This document shows positions 15,301-30,300 of a stretch of DNA of 64,000 nucleotides, piece by piece (positions within the stretch are counted from its first letter, which is position 1; every line of letters begins with the position of its first letter). Source of the DNA: Sphaerolaimus hirsutus (lineage: Eukaryota > Nematoda > Chromadorea > Monhysterida > Sphaerolaimidae); NCBI GenBank assembly GCA_964036195.1, contig OZ038450.1, positions 3,226,701 to 3,290,700 on the forward strand, written 5' to 3'. The position numbers were made by a program, and so were the translations under genes. Under the pieces are notes generated by a model. That model was not told the DNA's origin. It saw only the letters and a program-made list of their open reading frames with translations, and did not search any database.

Positions 15301-18300
15301 CCCCCCCTCTCGGGACCACTATGAAACAATCACCCCCCCCCCCCCTCGAAATCCCCCCCAATTGAGTGTAAAATGATACATGACAATAACTGTAGTTTGT
15401 GTTCTGTGTAATGCAGAACACACGTTAAAACAATGTTGGTGTCACGTTAGAACAGTGTTTATACCGTCTACATACTAATATTAGTCTACAGAACCTTATA
15501 AATGGCGGTTTTTTGTTGTATTTTTTCGACGTCTGCGTACGTTTCAGACGACAATTTCGTACTGGGATTTAAAATTTTTTCGTGTGAAATAATAACCCCC
15601 CCCCCTCGAAATACCCCCCCCCCTCGTTCTAACCCCCCCCCCCCCCCTCTCGAGACCACTATGAAACAATCACCCCCGGGGGGTATTTCGAGGAAATACG
15701 GTAGGTACATATATTTAGGTAACATAACTGACTGACAGTTTTACCTAGGTAGAGAAATTCACGCAACTGATTGTTTTTACACGTTTAGAACATGTACCCG
15801 TGCAGAACGATTGCGCACTAGCTCAATGTGCTGATTAAATATATGTACCACAAATTGGCATCGTTCGCCCCGACCACATTTCGTGGTGCAGAAATTTATT
15901 AAATCCGACACGTTTGTCGGGCGACCCGATTCATTGAAACTGGGACCGGAATACGGTTTGGCTTTCTTCCAATACCGGGCACTGGATTTTTTTCACAAGA
16001 TGCTCGCAGTGCATCCTATTTCGAGCACGATTTTGCACATATATTACCAGGTGGAATTTTTGCTCAACATTTTTGATTTGATTAGAAACGTAATGCGGAG
16101 AGCAACATTCGAGCAACCTTTTATCCTCGAATAAGACCCCAAGTGAGTTAATGGCCCTACACACACTAGTTTTCACCGTGACACTTGTATTAAAAACTGA
16201 AATGGCGACATGGCGACATCCAGCCTACGCTTATTGTACGCTTTATGTGTTTTAGTTTTAAAATTTTTAAATTTTAACTTTCATAAATTTTAATTCAAAT
16301 TTATATTAAATTAAATTATTCAACAGTGTTCATTAATTTGAATTTGAAAAATTTCAGTTTTCACACGTTCAAGTCACGGTGAAAACTAGTGTGTGTAGGC
16401 ACATTATCTCGTCAGAAGTTTTGGTGTGGGAGTTGTTCAAGTGGTGGAGTGCATTTTTCCTTAGAACTTTCAGAAAAACTTGCACTTCCATTGTATTTAT
16501 TAATGAATGCATTCCGTCATCTCATATAATCCAGTTTAACAATTCAATGACAAAAAACAAGGTATCCATGCAAATACACAGATGGGGAATTATTCAAGAG
16601 GGGGTTATTTAAGTGGGTTATTTTTTCCTCACCTGACCAACAGGGGGGGGGGTTATTCAAGGTGGGTTTGATTGAACAATCTACGGTATAATGAATCGGG
16701 TTACCCGAAAAAATTTGCTGGGCAAATCATACTCCGTCCTTTACGGGTGATCAGTTTATTGCAAGCGACTGGGGAAAAAAATTAAATATAAGTTTGCTTG
16801 CAGTGATTGGAGGTATGTGCGACTGAGATACACTAATTAGTGACATGTTTGTTCGTGCCATTTTCATGATTACGATTTAAAGATACCCACCTATATATTT
16901 TGTAGAAGTCGCAGAGGTAAATATAAGTCAGATTCGGAACAGTACATAGCAGGCATAAATCATGGGTATTTTGGAAAACGGTTAAATGTTTTAAATGTGC
17001 GAGTGAAATTTTACGACAAAAGGCAGGTTGAAAATAGCGGATCAATTAACATGTGAAATTTACAACAAAAACCATGTGCATCGATCTCTCGCTGTTTTTT
17101 CATAAATACACCCATGAAAAAAAAGTAATGAGTCATTCAATGCACTCAAAAAGCATCGCTAATCATGGCACAAATGGAAATGACTACTTATCTCAGAACA
17201 CAGTAAACTAAATAAATCTAGTATTGATGGCGATAACAATGTGCTCCCACTACATGACCCTTATCTGCGTTCAACTCAATAAGGGAATGTCTAAATAGCT
17301 AACGCATGTCCGCACTCAGGAGCTCGGCCACATGTGCATCACTTATATGTGAATGCATTATTGAACTGGACAAAATTATTGCAACAGTCTTGTGAATTTC
17401 GAGTTGGATGGCTGAGTTTGCAGAATTTCCAGTGGCTGAGAAACACTGCGCATTTTGTGTAAATACAAAAAACGGATTGATTCTTCAGGTGGACAAGTGA
17501 CAAGAAATACAGGTGATAAATGATAAGACAAGTCATTAGTATGGGGTAAAGCAACATACAATTTTATCATCAGTGAATTTAGCATCAAGGAAACTTATAG
17601 GGACATGTAATTTGATGTATAATTTTACGTGGCACTCAGCACTTATGACTTTTCATGCAGCCTGATATTTTTGTGCCAATTGTCCACCAGCAGAATTCTG
17701 AGCAACATGTTCCGAATGATGCACAAATGCACTGCACAATGGAACATTGACACCACAAAACGATTCCCAGCGTTTTTCGTGCACACTGCCAATATCTATG
17801 AGAATTTTCAAAATTCCACTTTGCACAGGCCAATGCAAAAGCACATGCCCACCACCCACTCATTTGCAAAACCTTCTAATACCATAATGACTGTCCCAAA
17901 TAATTTGTCGCATACACTACCGCATACCATTACCAGCGGTGTGGTAAGCAAACTATGCCGCTGTACTGGCGCAACAGAAAGCACACCAGTGAGAGTGAAG
18001 TACGTCAAAGGCATGTATTTCAATACCCACAGAAGGTATTTGAGATACTTAAACAAGCAAAATTGTTATATATTCGAACTTTTTCTAAGTACCGTACCAC
18101 TACCTAGTCCACTCTGTGTACTTAAATATAATTATTTATGTATTTTATGTACAGGTAGGTACATACAAGAAAAATATAGATGTATGGATAACATCCTTGA
18201 GCACGTGCATAGCACAGCATTCGAAATTGCTTCCATCTATACGAGAGCTACATGACATGTTGGCGTGTTCGATATATTTACAATGGTGAGGCATGGAACG

Positions 18301-21300
18301 CAGATAAAAATGCAGGCTAAAGAAAATAGGGACCGGAATAACAAAACCCGACAAACGTTTGTCGGGCAGCCCGATTCATTCAACTCAAAATTCTCAGCTG
18401 CACCATATAATTTGGTACTTATGAGCAATAATTGCGAGCAATCAGAACCAAATTAAATCGGGCACTTTCAGATACAATAAATCGGGCAGTCCAGCTTGAG
18501 GTGTTCGAGTAAAGGGATGATCAAAGTGTGCTGCTGTGCAGTTATTAAAACGAGTCCTACAAAAAATTGCCATCCACACAATCATAAAACCACATCAACA
18601 AAATCAATTCACCAAAAAAAAAGAAGAAGAAAAAACCAACTTACCATCTTCATCGCAATTATCATACTCGCCAGTCAAATTGCTCTCAACCAAATCCCTC
18701 TGGGGACCCCCGGGGGTACTTTTGGACCCCCCGAGGCCCGAAAAACTGGCGTCAGTCATCCACGTGAAACTGGTCGACCTGCTCACGTCCAAGGGACTCG
18801 TTTGAGTGCACGCGTCCGAATTCTTTTGGAACGGGTGCTTTTTGTGCGGCGGTAATGCGGGGGGCCGCGGACGCGATGTCTGTGGGGGTTAATGTTAATG
18901 ATAAATATACCGTATTTTCCCGAATACCCCGCTTGAATTCAACCCCCCCCCCCTCCCGCTAGAAATGCATCGATATCTGAGTAGGGTTCAAACGGAATCG
19001 ACTGTTCGGGATCCGGATCTCGGGTTGTTTGAATTTCGGGATTGGGATCGGAACAGCAAAATTCGAAAATTATCGGGATTCGGGATCCCGTATGGACACT
19101 GTCTGAGTGAGTATATAATAAACCCCTCCCCAAATACCCCCGAATTGATTGTAAAGCGAGCGTAATGATTATAAAGATATTTATTGTATTAACAAGTATT
19201 TATACCCCTTGACTAGTGATGTTAAAGGCACCGGGAAAAATGGCACCGCACCGCACCGGCACCTTTGCCAACACATGAAAAGGGCACCTGGCACCCTGGG
19301 GCACCGGCCAGAAAATGGCACCGCACCGCACCGGCACCGGTGCGTTTTGGAAAAAATGGCACCGGCACCGAAGGGCACCGGCGGGTTGCCGGTGCTAGCA
19401 CCGAAAGGCACCGCACCGGGCTGGAATTTCTTAAGTGAATATCGGGCAGTTTCTCAGTGGTCTCACTTTTGGAAGCGCATATTTCCATGAATTTTCAACC
19501 GATTTTGATGGTTGAGCACTTAAAATGATCAGAATGATGTGGCAATCACTTTTATGAAGCAATTACAATGATTACAAATGAAAGATAAAATATTTAATGC
19601 ACTGCAAAGTCCATAGCCACTATTGTCTACTGATCGGAATCGTTGCTGTACAGAGAATGGAACTATCTCTGTCATAAACTGACAACAAATTTTGAACAAA
19701 CAAGTAAGATAAATATAAAATATAAAAATGATTTAAAATTCAACAAAATTTTAGATTCATTCATCAGATCACGTATCGGGTACAACAGTAGATTTCACAG
19801 TAGGTATATTTATTTGATGGGAGGTTTACAAAAAAGGCAAAAACGGTTGGGTAAATATATCGCTGTTTTTTGAAATATGAATAAGCACATACTATGGACA
19901 AAATTGCACAGCACATGAAGCCTTGGCCGGTGCCTTTCCCGGTGCCTTTTACTTTGGCCCGGTGCTAGCACCTTTGGCACAGGCAAAAAAATGGCACCGC
20001 ACCGCACCGGCACCGGTGCTATTCTGAAAAAAATGGCACCGGCACGGCATGGCACCCCTGAAGATTGCAATGGCACCGCACCAGCACCGGTGCTGGTGCC
20101 CTTCGGTGCTCAGCACCGGGGCACCGGTGCCCCGGTGCCTTTACATCACTACCCTTGACTTACCATCCATAAGTTTTCTTGGCAATTACTGGTTTACTTG
20201 GCACCGAATATGAGGATGCCGAAAAAAATGTTTCGAATAATGATAAATAACCGAAAAATAAAGAATTTTAAACATCTCAAAAACTCCAATTATTTTGAAA
20301 AAACACTCCCCCACAAACCTGTTCTCTATCGCTATTTCCGACACCAGGACTAGGTTTCCTTACGGTAACAAAATAAGTGCCCCCTCCAACAGTTTCCGTC
20401 CCTTTATTATTGTTGTTGGTTTTGGCGCTGGCGCCATTTCCATGGCGCTGCGACGCCAAACTTTGACCGTGCGATGGTTGATTGCTGATCGGTGATTGGT
20501 TGCGATTTGTTGTGGTGCTGGCGTGATTTTGGTGCTGCGGCGAGTCGGATAACTGAAAGTGTGGAAAGATGTTAAATTTGGATGTGTAGACTTCGGACTA
20601 TATGACTACCTATTTGATGTCGATTATCGATACTTTTTCGAAATTTTCGATTTTGATTTCGATGTGAAAAAACTATTCGATTTCAAATGTTCCGCGCGAA
20701 TATTTATCCGATATTTTGATGTAAATATTTATTTAACAACGTAACAAGAAAAAGGTCGAAGCATGACACTAAACGCGAAAAATCGAAAATCGCTCGATGC
20801 TTTGTGTACACGGCTGAGAGTAGATTCTATTAATCATATCAGCTATTTCTCCTACATTCACAGATTTCCTCAAATTTCCTATAAGAACATTCAAAAATTT
20901 CAACAATAAATGAAAGAAAAATTAATAAAATAAATTTTCAAAAAATAAATCTATTTCAAAAGCTTTACTGGTCAAATTCACTTCAAAGTAACATATCAAA
21001 ACGGACGGGGTTCGTTTTGGCCGCTTGCAGCAGGTGGTCAGCTGCCGCGTTTATCAAACGAAACATGTCCGCTTCTATTTCGAAATAAATACTTTTAAAA
21101 TTATGTAAATTATTCCTTTTTAATTGGCCCACTAAATAGCATCAGCGATGGGCGACCTGTCCCAACTATTTTGGAAACAATAAATGAATGTAAAATGGGC
21201 GGTTGTAAATTCTAATGTTTCAGTATCGAGCCGAGGCGCGAAATTGATTATTCCCTTTGAGGGTTTTCGGGTTACCCGATTCGGAGGTTACTTAGAATTA

Positions 21301-24300
21301 GGTTGATATTGGGCAGATAAAGGTAATTTATAATGAGCATGCTGAAATCAAGGACGTAGGCTTGCTTGGCATGTAAACCCGCTAGGCATGTACCTAGACC
21401 CGTTACGGGGGTCTCATGGAGGAGGGCTGCTCAACTACCTATCTTTCTATCCCGAGGCTACATCCATTGCGCCCCCCACAAATTGCTCAACTATCTAGGT
21501 ATGTATGTGGAGCAAACTTTGAGAAATTTTAGCACTAATTTTTACTCAAGATCACTAAATTTTGCTCCATTTTGTCAATTTTGACATATATATCATATAT
21601 ATAGTTTGCTCCAGCGAGCCCCAGAATAATTTTCACCTATTTATCTCTCCGGAGGAGCGATTTGCTATCTATAAAGCTCCCGTGGGGGTCAAAACCTTGG
21701 AAACCCCTGATCCGTTGTGTACATGCATAACGGGTTACATGCCAACAGGCACAGAATCAACTCAAGTATGCTGTGACCGAACGCTTTGCAGAAATTTTAC
21801 CATATTCTATGAATTATTAATAAATTAAGGTGAGAAAATGTGCACCAAATTTACAGATAAATAAATAGTATGAGCAATCCATGGGATGAGGGGAAAAATT
21901 GTTTCCTTATTCAGGCGATTTTGGTAGATTTAAGCGTAAAGTTTCTCGTCAGTAGAATTATACAGAGAAAATCGGGTTGCCCCAAAAAATTGTCGGGCTA
22001 AAAAGGTTAGACCATTGTTATTTCAGGGGTCACGTAGATGAAAAGTTTCAACATCTTTACGTCATTGAATCCGAAATAAAGTTCGATAGCACAGTTGAAA
22101 GAAGTCTGGTGTCATTTGTGTCCAGACACCAAATGTAACGCTACACTTTCCGCAGTCATTTTATACATGTTTTTTGTCTAAAACGGCGCCCGCAGACATT
22201 TGATACAGTGAAGAGAACAAACAACAGCACAACAATTTTTTATTTATTCATTGAGGGGTAGAAAGCAAAGGTAAAAATATTGAAATGGCTACCGAGGCAA
22301 TCGCGGAAGTGGATAAGTGACAAGAAAAGTGTTAAGTGATCAGGAGGCACTCCCAGACCGCGTAAAGTGTCCTGTCAAATGTAAAATGTCATGCAAAGTG
22401 TCAAAATTTCATGTAGAATTACAAACGTTAGCAAAAGTTGCTTTTCCAATTTTACATGGCATTTTACACGAATTGAGACACTTTGCATGAAATTTTACAC
22501 GCTAGAGCAGTGGCACTAGAAGTGTTAGGTCAAGTAAGAAGCAAACTTATGGGTAACAATTAAATTTTTCATACTCGACACTTTTAAGGTTACATGTCCG
22601 CTTGTGAAATTTTCACCAGTTAATTGCTGATTTATTTTCGGCATTGAAATTTTTTATAAAGTCGATTATTATGGTTAAAGTGGTGAAGATTCCCTCCGCA
22701 CGCTCTCCAAAACATTCTGAATCGACTGAAAATAAATACTAATTTCGCGAAAAATGTTGAAGTTGGTTTCGCTTTGAGAGTCAGGATTTTCCGAAACTTT
22801 TAACGTCAATTCGAATCTTGCGATGACGATTTATGTACCAAACTGAGCCATAAAAATTCACTTGGTACAATTTGAATGTTTCAGGAAGGAATACCGCAAA
22901 AATCTTTTAGCAGATGAGCGTTCCATCAATCACAGTATAGAGCAGACAAAACTTCACCATTACCAAACTAAATAAAAAACGAAATGACGAAACTTCAGAA
23001 TACCATTTCACATCACAAAAGTCACTAAGAACCCCGTATTATACTTTCGTACCGTTTGAGTTGAAATCTTTCACAGATTCGGAAAATAGAATACCGTATT
23101 ATCTGGTTTTTAACACTGTATCTGGCACTGTATTTTTTCAACTCATGCTAGCAGCAAAACTCGATTGAGCTACGCTCCCTATTGTGCCTGCGAACAGTTG
23201 ACAAATTATCAGCTGTCAACTGAAAATGACGTTTTTTGAATCTTGTTACTCCGGCAACACCAATTCACAAGTTTTCACATAAGGTGGAAGGCATTTTAAA
23301 CCAATTGAACTGTGGGGGGGTGTAGAGGGGACCAGTGAAACACTCAATCCACGCATGGCACTGTATACCTTGAAATTGACGTCGAGCCACATAAAAATCA
23401 AATAAACACAAAAATCTAAGATCAAATATCAAGTGGGGGCACGATGGGGGTTGTTTTCTTGTCTAAAATACCGTAGTAGAACGCAATGTCAACTGGAAAA
23501 GTCAACTGAATTTTATTGGACCTGCCTCTTCCCACCCCACGCAAACAATGTGTTGAATTTAAAAGAAATTTAAAGTTAAGAGCAATTTGCAAAATCAACA
23601 CACACAAAAAAAGTCAGCCACCATGATACTGTATTCGAGCATGCGACTAAATTCAAACAAGGCGCTAAAACAAGCCAATACAAAAACACGACATACATCT
23701 ACCCATACCCAGTTAAAGCTATACCCCGCGAGCAAACAAGTGCGGCGACATAATTCATTGCGGCGAAATTCGATACGCGTCCGCATGCAGGCAGAAGCGG
23801 GGCAAATGAAGTTGGTGCGCGTTCGCAGAACCGGCGTGCCTCCGCTGTGCAATGTCGCTGGTGATCTACATAGTGCTGGGAGGAACGCCAAGGGCACCAA
23901 GCAGTAGGGTCTCCTAGGGGGGCTGGGGGGGCTGCCCCCCTCCAAATCTGCCAACTATATATCTATCCCGGAGGCCGCTCAGCTATCTATCTATCCTGAG
24001 ACAAAATATTTGGCTACTACCCCCTGCCCCCCCCCCTCCAAACGCTCAGCTACCTACCTATCTGGAGCGATTTTTGAGAATTTTTGGCCCAATTTTCGCT
24101 CAAATTTTTCATACCATTTTATAGTTTTCCACCTTCAAAATCGCTGCTTTCGCCTATACACATGCTTATATACCTCGTTTTAGCTACTTTTAACCTGTTT
24201 TTAGTAATTTTTCCCATTTCTGCCTTCTATGCACTGAAAAAGCCTATATATTTGCCCCCCAAACCCCCCCCCCCAGAAAAATTGTCAGCTATCTATTTGC

Positions 24301-27300
24301 AGCCGGAGGAGCGATTTGCTATCTATCCAGCACCCGCAAGGGCCCAAATCTTGGAGACCCCTGCCAAGCAGAGAGAAGTGAATTTTTAGGGTGTTTCTAA
24401 AATGCGACTTCTAAAGTGAATTTTTCAAAGTTAAGTGCGCGCCTCTGCAGCTAAGTGCCATGTGCCAATCCCAAACCCTGTAAGATGTCAAATGTCATGC
24501 TAAGTTTCAAAAGTCATGTAAAAAGCCCTGGAAAATAGCCAAAGTACGTTTGCCATTTTCCAGTGCATTTTACATGACTTTTGACACTTTACATGACTTT
24601 TAACACTTTACATGACATTTGACACTTTACAGGGTAATTTACTTGACTTTTGAAACTTTGTAGATATTTGACATTTTCCAGGAGATTTTACAGATCTTGG
24701 AGTGCCCCATGGCACTCAATGGCGCCATGGCGCCTTAGAATTCCTTGATTGAAGCTAACTGAAAGTGAGCTCCATGTGAACAGAAAATGCAATTCTGAGA
24801 GCATTCATACGCTGAATTTGATGGGATTTTTTGAGTGCTTTGAACTGTATGATGAATTTTGGCGATGGGTGAAAATCGAAGAAAATAAGAGTATAAATCT
24901 TCTAGAATTCTAATGAATTTTGCCCAAAATCAGACAGAATGATGACACATTTTTCATTTTGCGCGACTTATCTCAGCTAGAAATCAGCACATCTGCTTTT
25001 CTAGACGAACTTTTGCACTGGTAAAATACCAAAATACGACATAGTGTATGTATAAACGGGAAACCGAGATAAATACAAGCGACACTTTCGGAAAAAGTAA
25101 AGTGTCGACATTTACATAAATACATGTGTCATTGAAAATGCATAGCAAACGTGAAATTAGGCACTTTGGAGAGAGAACATAATACCTAAATTTAAATATA
25201 TATGTAAAAATTTGTTCCAGACAGAATACTTTCTTTACACCGGCAGTCATTACTTGGGTCAAGAGCGAAGTTGATCAAAAACAAACGAACAGCTTTTTTA
25301 TTGTGACAGGTATATCAGATTCCAAATCGAAGCAACAACTTCATTAGGTTGCTAATTGTTATTAGCTATACATTTTCCATAAAACAGCTCTGGTGTGAAC
25401 GTAAAGCAACCTATAACTCCTAAAAACCTACTATATAAATTCACGCTACAAAAAGGTTCTCAAAATAAAAACACGAGCATCAAATGAGTTTATAAATATC
25501 ACTAATCCTAATAATTAGCCGGTAGTGCATGCATGTAAGCATGTATCCTAGTGCAGTGGCGCCGCGGCGGCACCATGTGACGTTTTGTTCATGCATTTTA
25601 TGGAGCCCCCCCCCCCCACCCCCAGACAGTCACAATCCACTGCACTGGGATTCAGGGACGAAACTATAATTGCCCGAGAAATTTTTGGGTAGATTGATTG
25701 GGTGGCACACTGATGGCAGGCTTAACAATTAACTGTACCATATTCCGTCTGAATAAAAACAACAGGAATTTTTTCCCATTACATTTTTCCCATCAGGTTA
25801 CATTGCAATTATATGTTTTTTATTAATGACACGCTACCGATATGTTTATTTTTCACAATATGTATCTACTTGAAAAACGGCACAATTTTAGTTGACATGC
25901 GAGTTACCGGGCTGCCAAAGTAAACAGGCGGGCAATTTGAATTTGGCTCCAGGCCCAGTCACTATAGCAGCGACAATGCACTGGCAGCTTTGAGTGAAAC
26001 TTGAATAGTTCAAGTAGAAACACGGACTTATGCAGGGTCAATTGTGGTCCAGGCGTAAATTTGCAAGAGGAGAAGTGAAAGGAGAAGTGAAAAAATTTTT
26101 AAAAAGATTATAAAAATTATAAGGATTAATGCTGACTTAGAAAGCATTGTTTCTGATGACGGTAATGATGATTAGTGGAAAACGTGCCGATTTTTCGCCT
26201 GCGTCGGAACTTTGGAATTGAAAATGTTACCCTATCCAAAAAAAAACTATTTCACATCACTTTTCGCTTCAAATCACTTTTCACTTCTCATTTCACTTCT
26301 CACTTTCCATTTCACTTTTCACTTCCGATTACACTTCTAACTTCTCCTTTGACGGAATTGGCACCAGATCGAATATGGTCGCTTACGTGGCATGTGGCAG
26401 CTGGGATTAATTGCATGCAATGATTTACTTGTGTTGGCAGCTTAAAAAAGGCATCACAGTGGGTCGGAATTGTGCCATTCCCAATTTCGCAAGTGTACGA
26501 GAGACGAGAAAAATTAAAAACAGAGTTTTTAGTGGTAAGGAGTGTAAGAAGTAAACTTAGTGTTGAGGAAAGTAATAAGGACTTTCAGCCAGAAATAAAC
26601 TGGTCACTGGTCACTTGAATTATCACATATAAATTAAAAATAATTCTTTTCACTTGGCAACCTGCGGGATCGAAATGAATACTGATTGAAAGAGACAGGA
26701 AAAATGGAGCCAGGAAAAAAGTAGAAAAGGGTGCAAAGCGCCAATAGCCGTTCCAAGTTTGAGTAACATATTTCTCAGATAACAATAAAACTGCAGTTTT
26801 CTGACCTTAAAAGACTATTGAAATTCAGATATTGCTTCAATACGTTTCAGAAAATTGGGCAATCAATTTTAAATTTTGATTATGTTTAATTTTTGGCTGA
26901 ATTTTCACTGAATCAATTTCTCCCATTTTACACAAATTTTGTTCATACATTCTGGAAATGGCATCAAATTAAAATAGGTATGTTACTCATGATATTAACC
27001 AATCAGCGAGCAGAAAAGAATGTAATAGCCAATGGATATTACCCATACCACCATATTTGTGTGTGCAAATGAATTTATGTATTTATCAGCTTATGTTTAA
27101 CTCTCTAAAAAATACTACCACGGTGAGACACAGTTTCCAAGTGTCAAAACTAAAATAAAATTTGTCAATCTTTGACAAGAACTGATTTTCGGTCACTGCA
27201 ATAAAGACATGAAAAGCTGAAAAACTTGAAAACGTCAAATATTGGACTCCATCCCATGTTCTCGAACTTACACATCTGAACAACTTATTATAAGAAAAAT

Positions 27301-30300
27301 ATCCATTTTCAGATAACCTGCAGCAGTCTATAGCAGTAGCCAGGCGGGCGCCATCCGACAAATTTGAAATTCATGCCAGCAAAATTCCGGAAAATTTAGA
27401 GGCTACACTCGTTGACATTAACACTGATAATTACATGTGTGCAGCATCTAAAGTATTTATAGTTCACTTTATGGTGATTACTATCTATACTCGCGGCCGC
27501 GTGACTTCAAGGTTATAGATGGTAGACAACTGAAATCTTTATGTACTGTCACGCGCAGTGCAATGCACGGATACAGGGTGACTCAAATTTCAAAATAAAT
27601 GTTTTGTTTCTTGCAACTTAAGTATTGAATATATTTAAGATTCAAATGGGATGCCGTGTACTTTCGTGGTCCGTGTCAAAAATACTGAGACAGTGTAGTT
27701 TTTTGGCGAGCTGGGACCTGTTTACACATTTATTTACATGAAATTTTCATATCGAAAAAAAAACAATATTTGGATGATCGCATGATGGGATATAGATACA
27801 CATTAACCCATAAAAGGTAGCATACCCATTGGTCTGCAATGGGGGGGGGGTGGGGGGGGGCGGGACTGGGACCCCATACTGTACCCGCAATATCAGAACA
27901 GCTCACTGTATTTACGCTCCCAGACAGATAAATACCACCAACTTTAGAGCTTCCTATTATAAAGCAAAGTGGAAATGATCGCGTGACGGGAACCATTCCA
28001 GCGATCAAAATACACTCTACACGGAAGGATAAAATTCGGTCTGAAAGTTCCTGAAACGGGCGATGTGACTTACACATCGGTGAATCACTTGAAAATGTAT
28101 AGACACAAATATTTGGGATTTTTTTTATGAGCGTCCCTTGCAAGGTATGTAAGCGTATATCAACGGATTTTGAGACAAAAAAGTAATAATTGTCGCACGG
28201 GTACACAAAGTAGTTGACACCAGAAATTTCCAAGAAGCTGATAAATCTGTTTTGATCGCATTTGAGTAAACCGGAATCAGTATTCCGACAACTATTGATG
28301 AAAATCAAAACTGATTTATTATTGTAAACTCAAATGTGTCCAAAACAGATTAATCTGTGTTGGAAATTCCCGTTGTCTACTAGTGTGCGAAGACACATTA
28401 TATCAGAATTTTCTCACACAGATAAGTGGGGGTGATCCCAAATACAAAAAGTAGAACACAACACATAAAAACATATTGCAAACTACTGTATCCAGCCAGA
28501 ACTCAATGAACATACCAGTGCGGCCAGCATTTTCGGTGAAGCATACACATTCGCTCCACAGTAAACATAGCGTACTCTCTGTAGATTCTGAGCGAAAATT
28601 TCCCGCCGATGACTCATTTTATCAGCTAGAGTAAGATTAGAACTGAAAAATTGTCTTGAACTTTGATTAGCCGCCACATTTGTTAAAAAAATTTATGTAA
28701 ACGCATCCATGCGAGCTGTAATTTATTGTCGAGGGTGCGCATAATGAATAAAAACATTATGGTTAATTATTAAACATTTCCATCAAAGTACTTAAGCCGG
28801 TTCACTGAACACCGACAAAAAGTCGGGAAATCCGCGCACCGTACATCCCGTCTTTTGTGTTCGATCACATGCAAAGTCAAACGGTGGCTAAAATATTGAA
28901 ATTGTACTACGTTGACCGCGGCTTAGCCTACATCAAAACAACACGACGAAAACTTCCAGTGCACCGCAGATGGGATCAATAGTCCCGGGGTTGGGAAGCG
29001 GTACTTTCGGTTCTTTCGAATGACCCGAAAATAACTAGAGAACCGACCCGAATCGGTTTCACTCAACCCGATAATGTTCAAACCGACTCGGATCGGTGTA
29101 AACCGAGACAAATCACTTAAACGAGGCCAGAATCTGCACAATTTGATTAATATTGCAGACTTGTCAGTAGTAAATAGTATTTATAATAGCGTTTTCAAAA
29201 ATCACAGCGTGCGGCGTGATTCCGAAAATGAATGGTGCCGAAAAGTCACGCCTTTCAAATTTAAAAAAAAAAACTAAAAATCGCATGGGGAGTATACTCC
29301 AAGAATCAAATTCACAAACACGATGCATTTTGCTTTGATATCAGAACCAGACGCAAGCGAGCGACCGATGCTAATCACTATTCGCTAGTTAGACCAGAAA
29401 ATCAGGCGATTTAGTGCCGTAAAACTACACACAACCCGACAAATATCCAAATCTCGACCCAAGTTCTACCCGCTACCTTGTCGGGTACCCGAAAATGTCG
29501 AGTCGGGTCTTCTTTCCATTCATCACTATCTACTGTGGGCGGCCGCAGCGCACTGCATGTGACAAACTGCAGCGGCGGCCATAAAATGGTGGCTGCGATG
29601 AAAAACTACGCCGCTGCAAAGTCAGATAAGCAGGTCGGGATGAGATATCGGAGGGTGAATGTGAGCTTTTTACATGATAGTGTACCAAAAATTTGAAACT
29701 GAAAATGCGACGGTAAAACCTACACACATTTTGTGCGGCCGTCAGAGAAGTCCACATAGAAAAACCCCTAAAAAAAACGCTAAAATTGGTCATTTACATG
29801 CATCGAGAAACTACATGCTTGTTGTATCAAAAATCTTTCTAATTTGCATGTTTTGCCGAATTCTTCATGCACTCTCATAAACCTAACCCGGGAAAAAGCG
29901 ACAACTAAGTTCCTCCAACGTTCACTCTATTGGATAAAATGGCTAGGAAACGGTTCCCACGAGAGTTTCAAGCGGACCGGAGATATGGGAAATATTCTCC
30001 GAGAACCACTGGCATCAGTTTGATAAAAAGTGCGCCATTTCGCCGTTCAGTACAGCAGCAGTGCGGCAATAGGGGGGGGGGGGAACATCGCATATATTGT
30101 GGCCGCACACACTAGTTTACTAACACGAGTAAACTCAATTTGGGTGCCCATAAAACAGCTTTGAACGGTTTTGAGTTGACCAGAATACGTTTTTTAGATC
30201 CTCGTCAACTGTAGTTTACAGATACCTCATTTTGGTAAACTCAAATGCGTTCAAAGCTGATTTATGAGCACCCAAAATAAGTTTATTTCTGTTAGTAAAC

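Noticed and set aside
17629..18255. Longest plus-strand open frame (208 codons)
   Set aside because: No domain, repeat or codon bias recognised, no splice or promoter support, AT-rich like its surroundings, and it lies within the intron between exons 10 and 11 of the minus-strand gene. Probably chance.
23595..23954. GC-richer stretch with open frames on both strands
   Set aside because: Checked as a possible extra exon in the 18-kb intron; no acceptor/donor pair kept the phase 0 link between exons 8 and 9 with convincing sequence.
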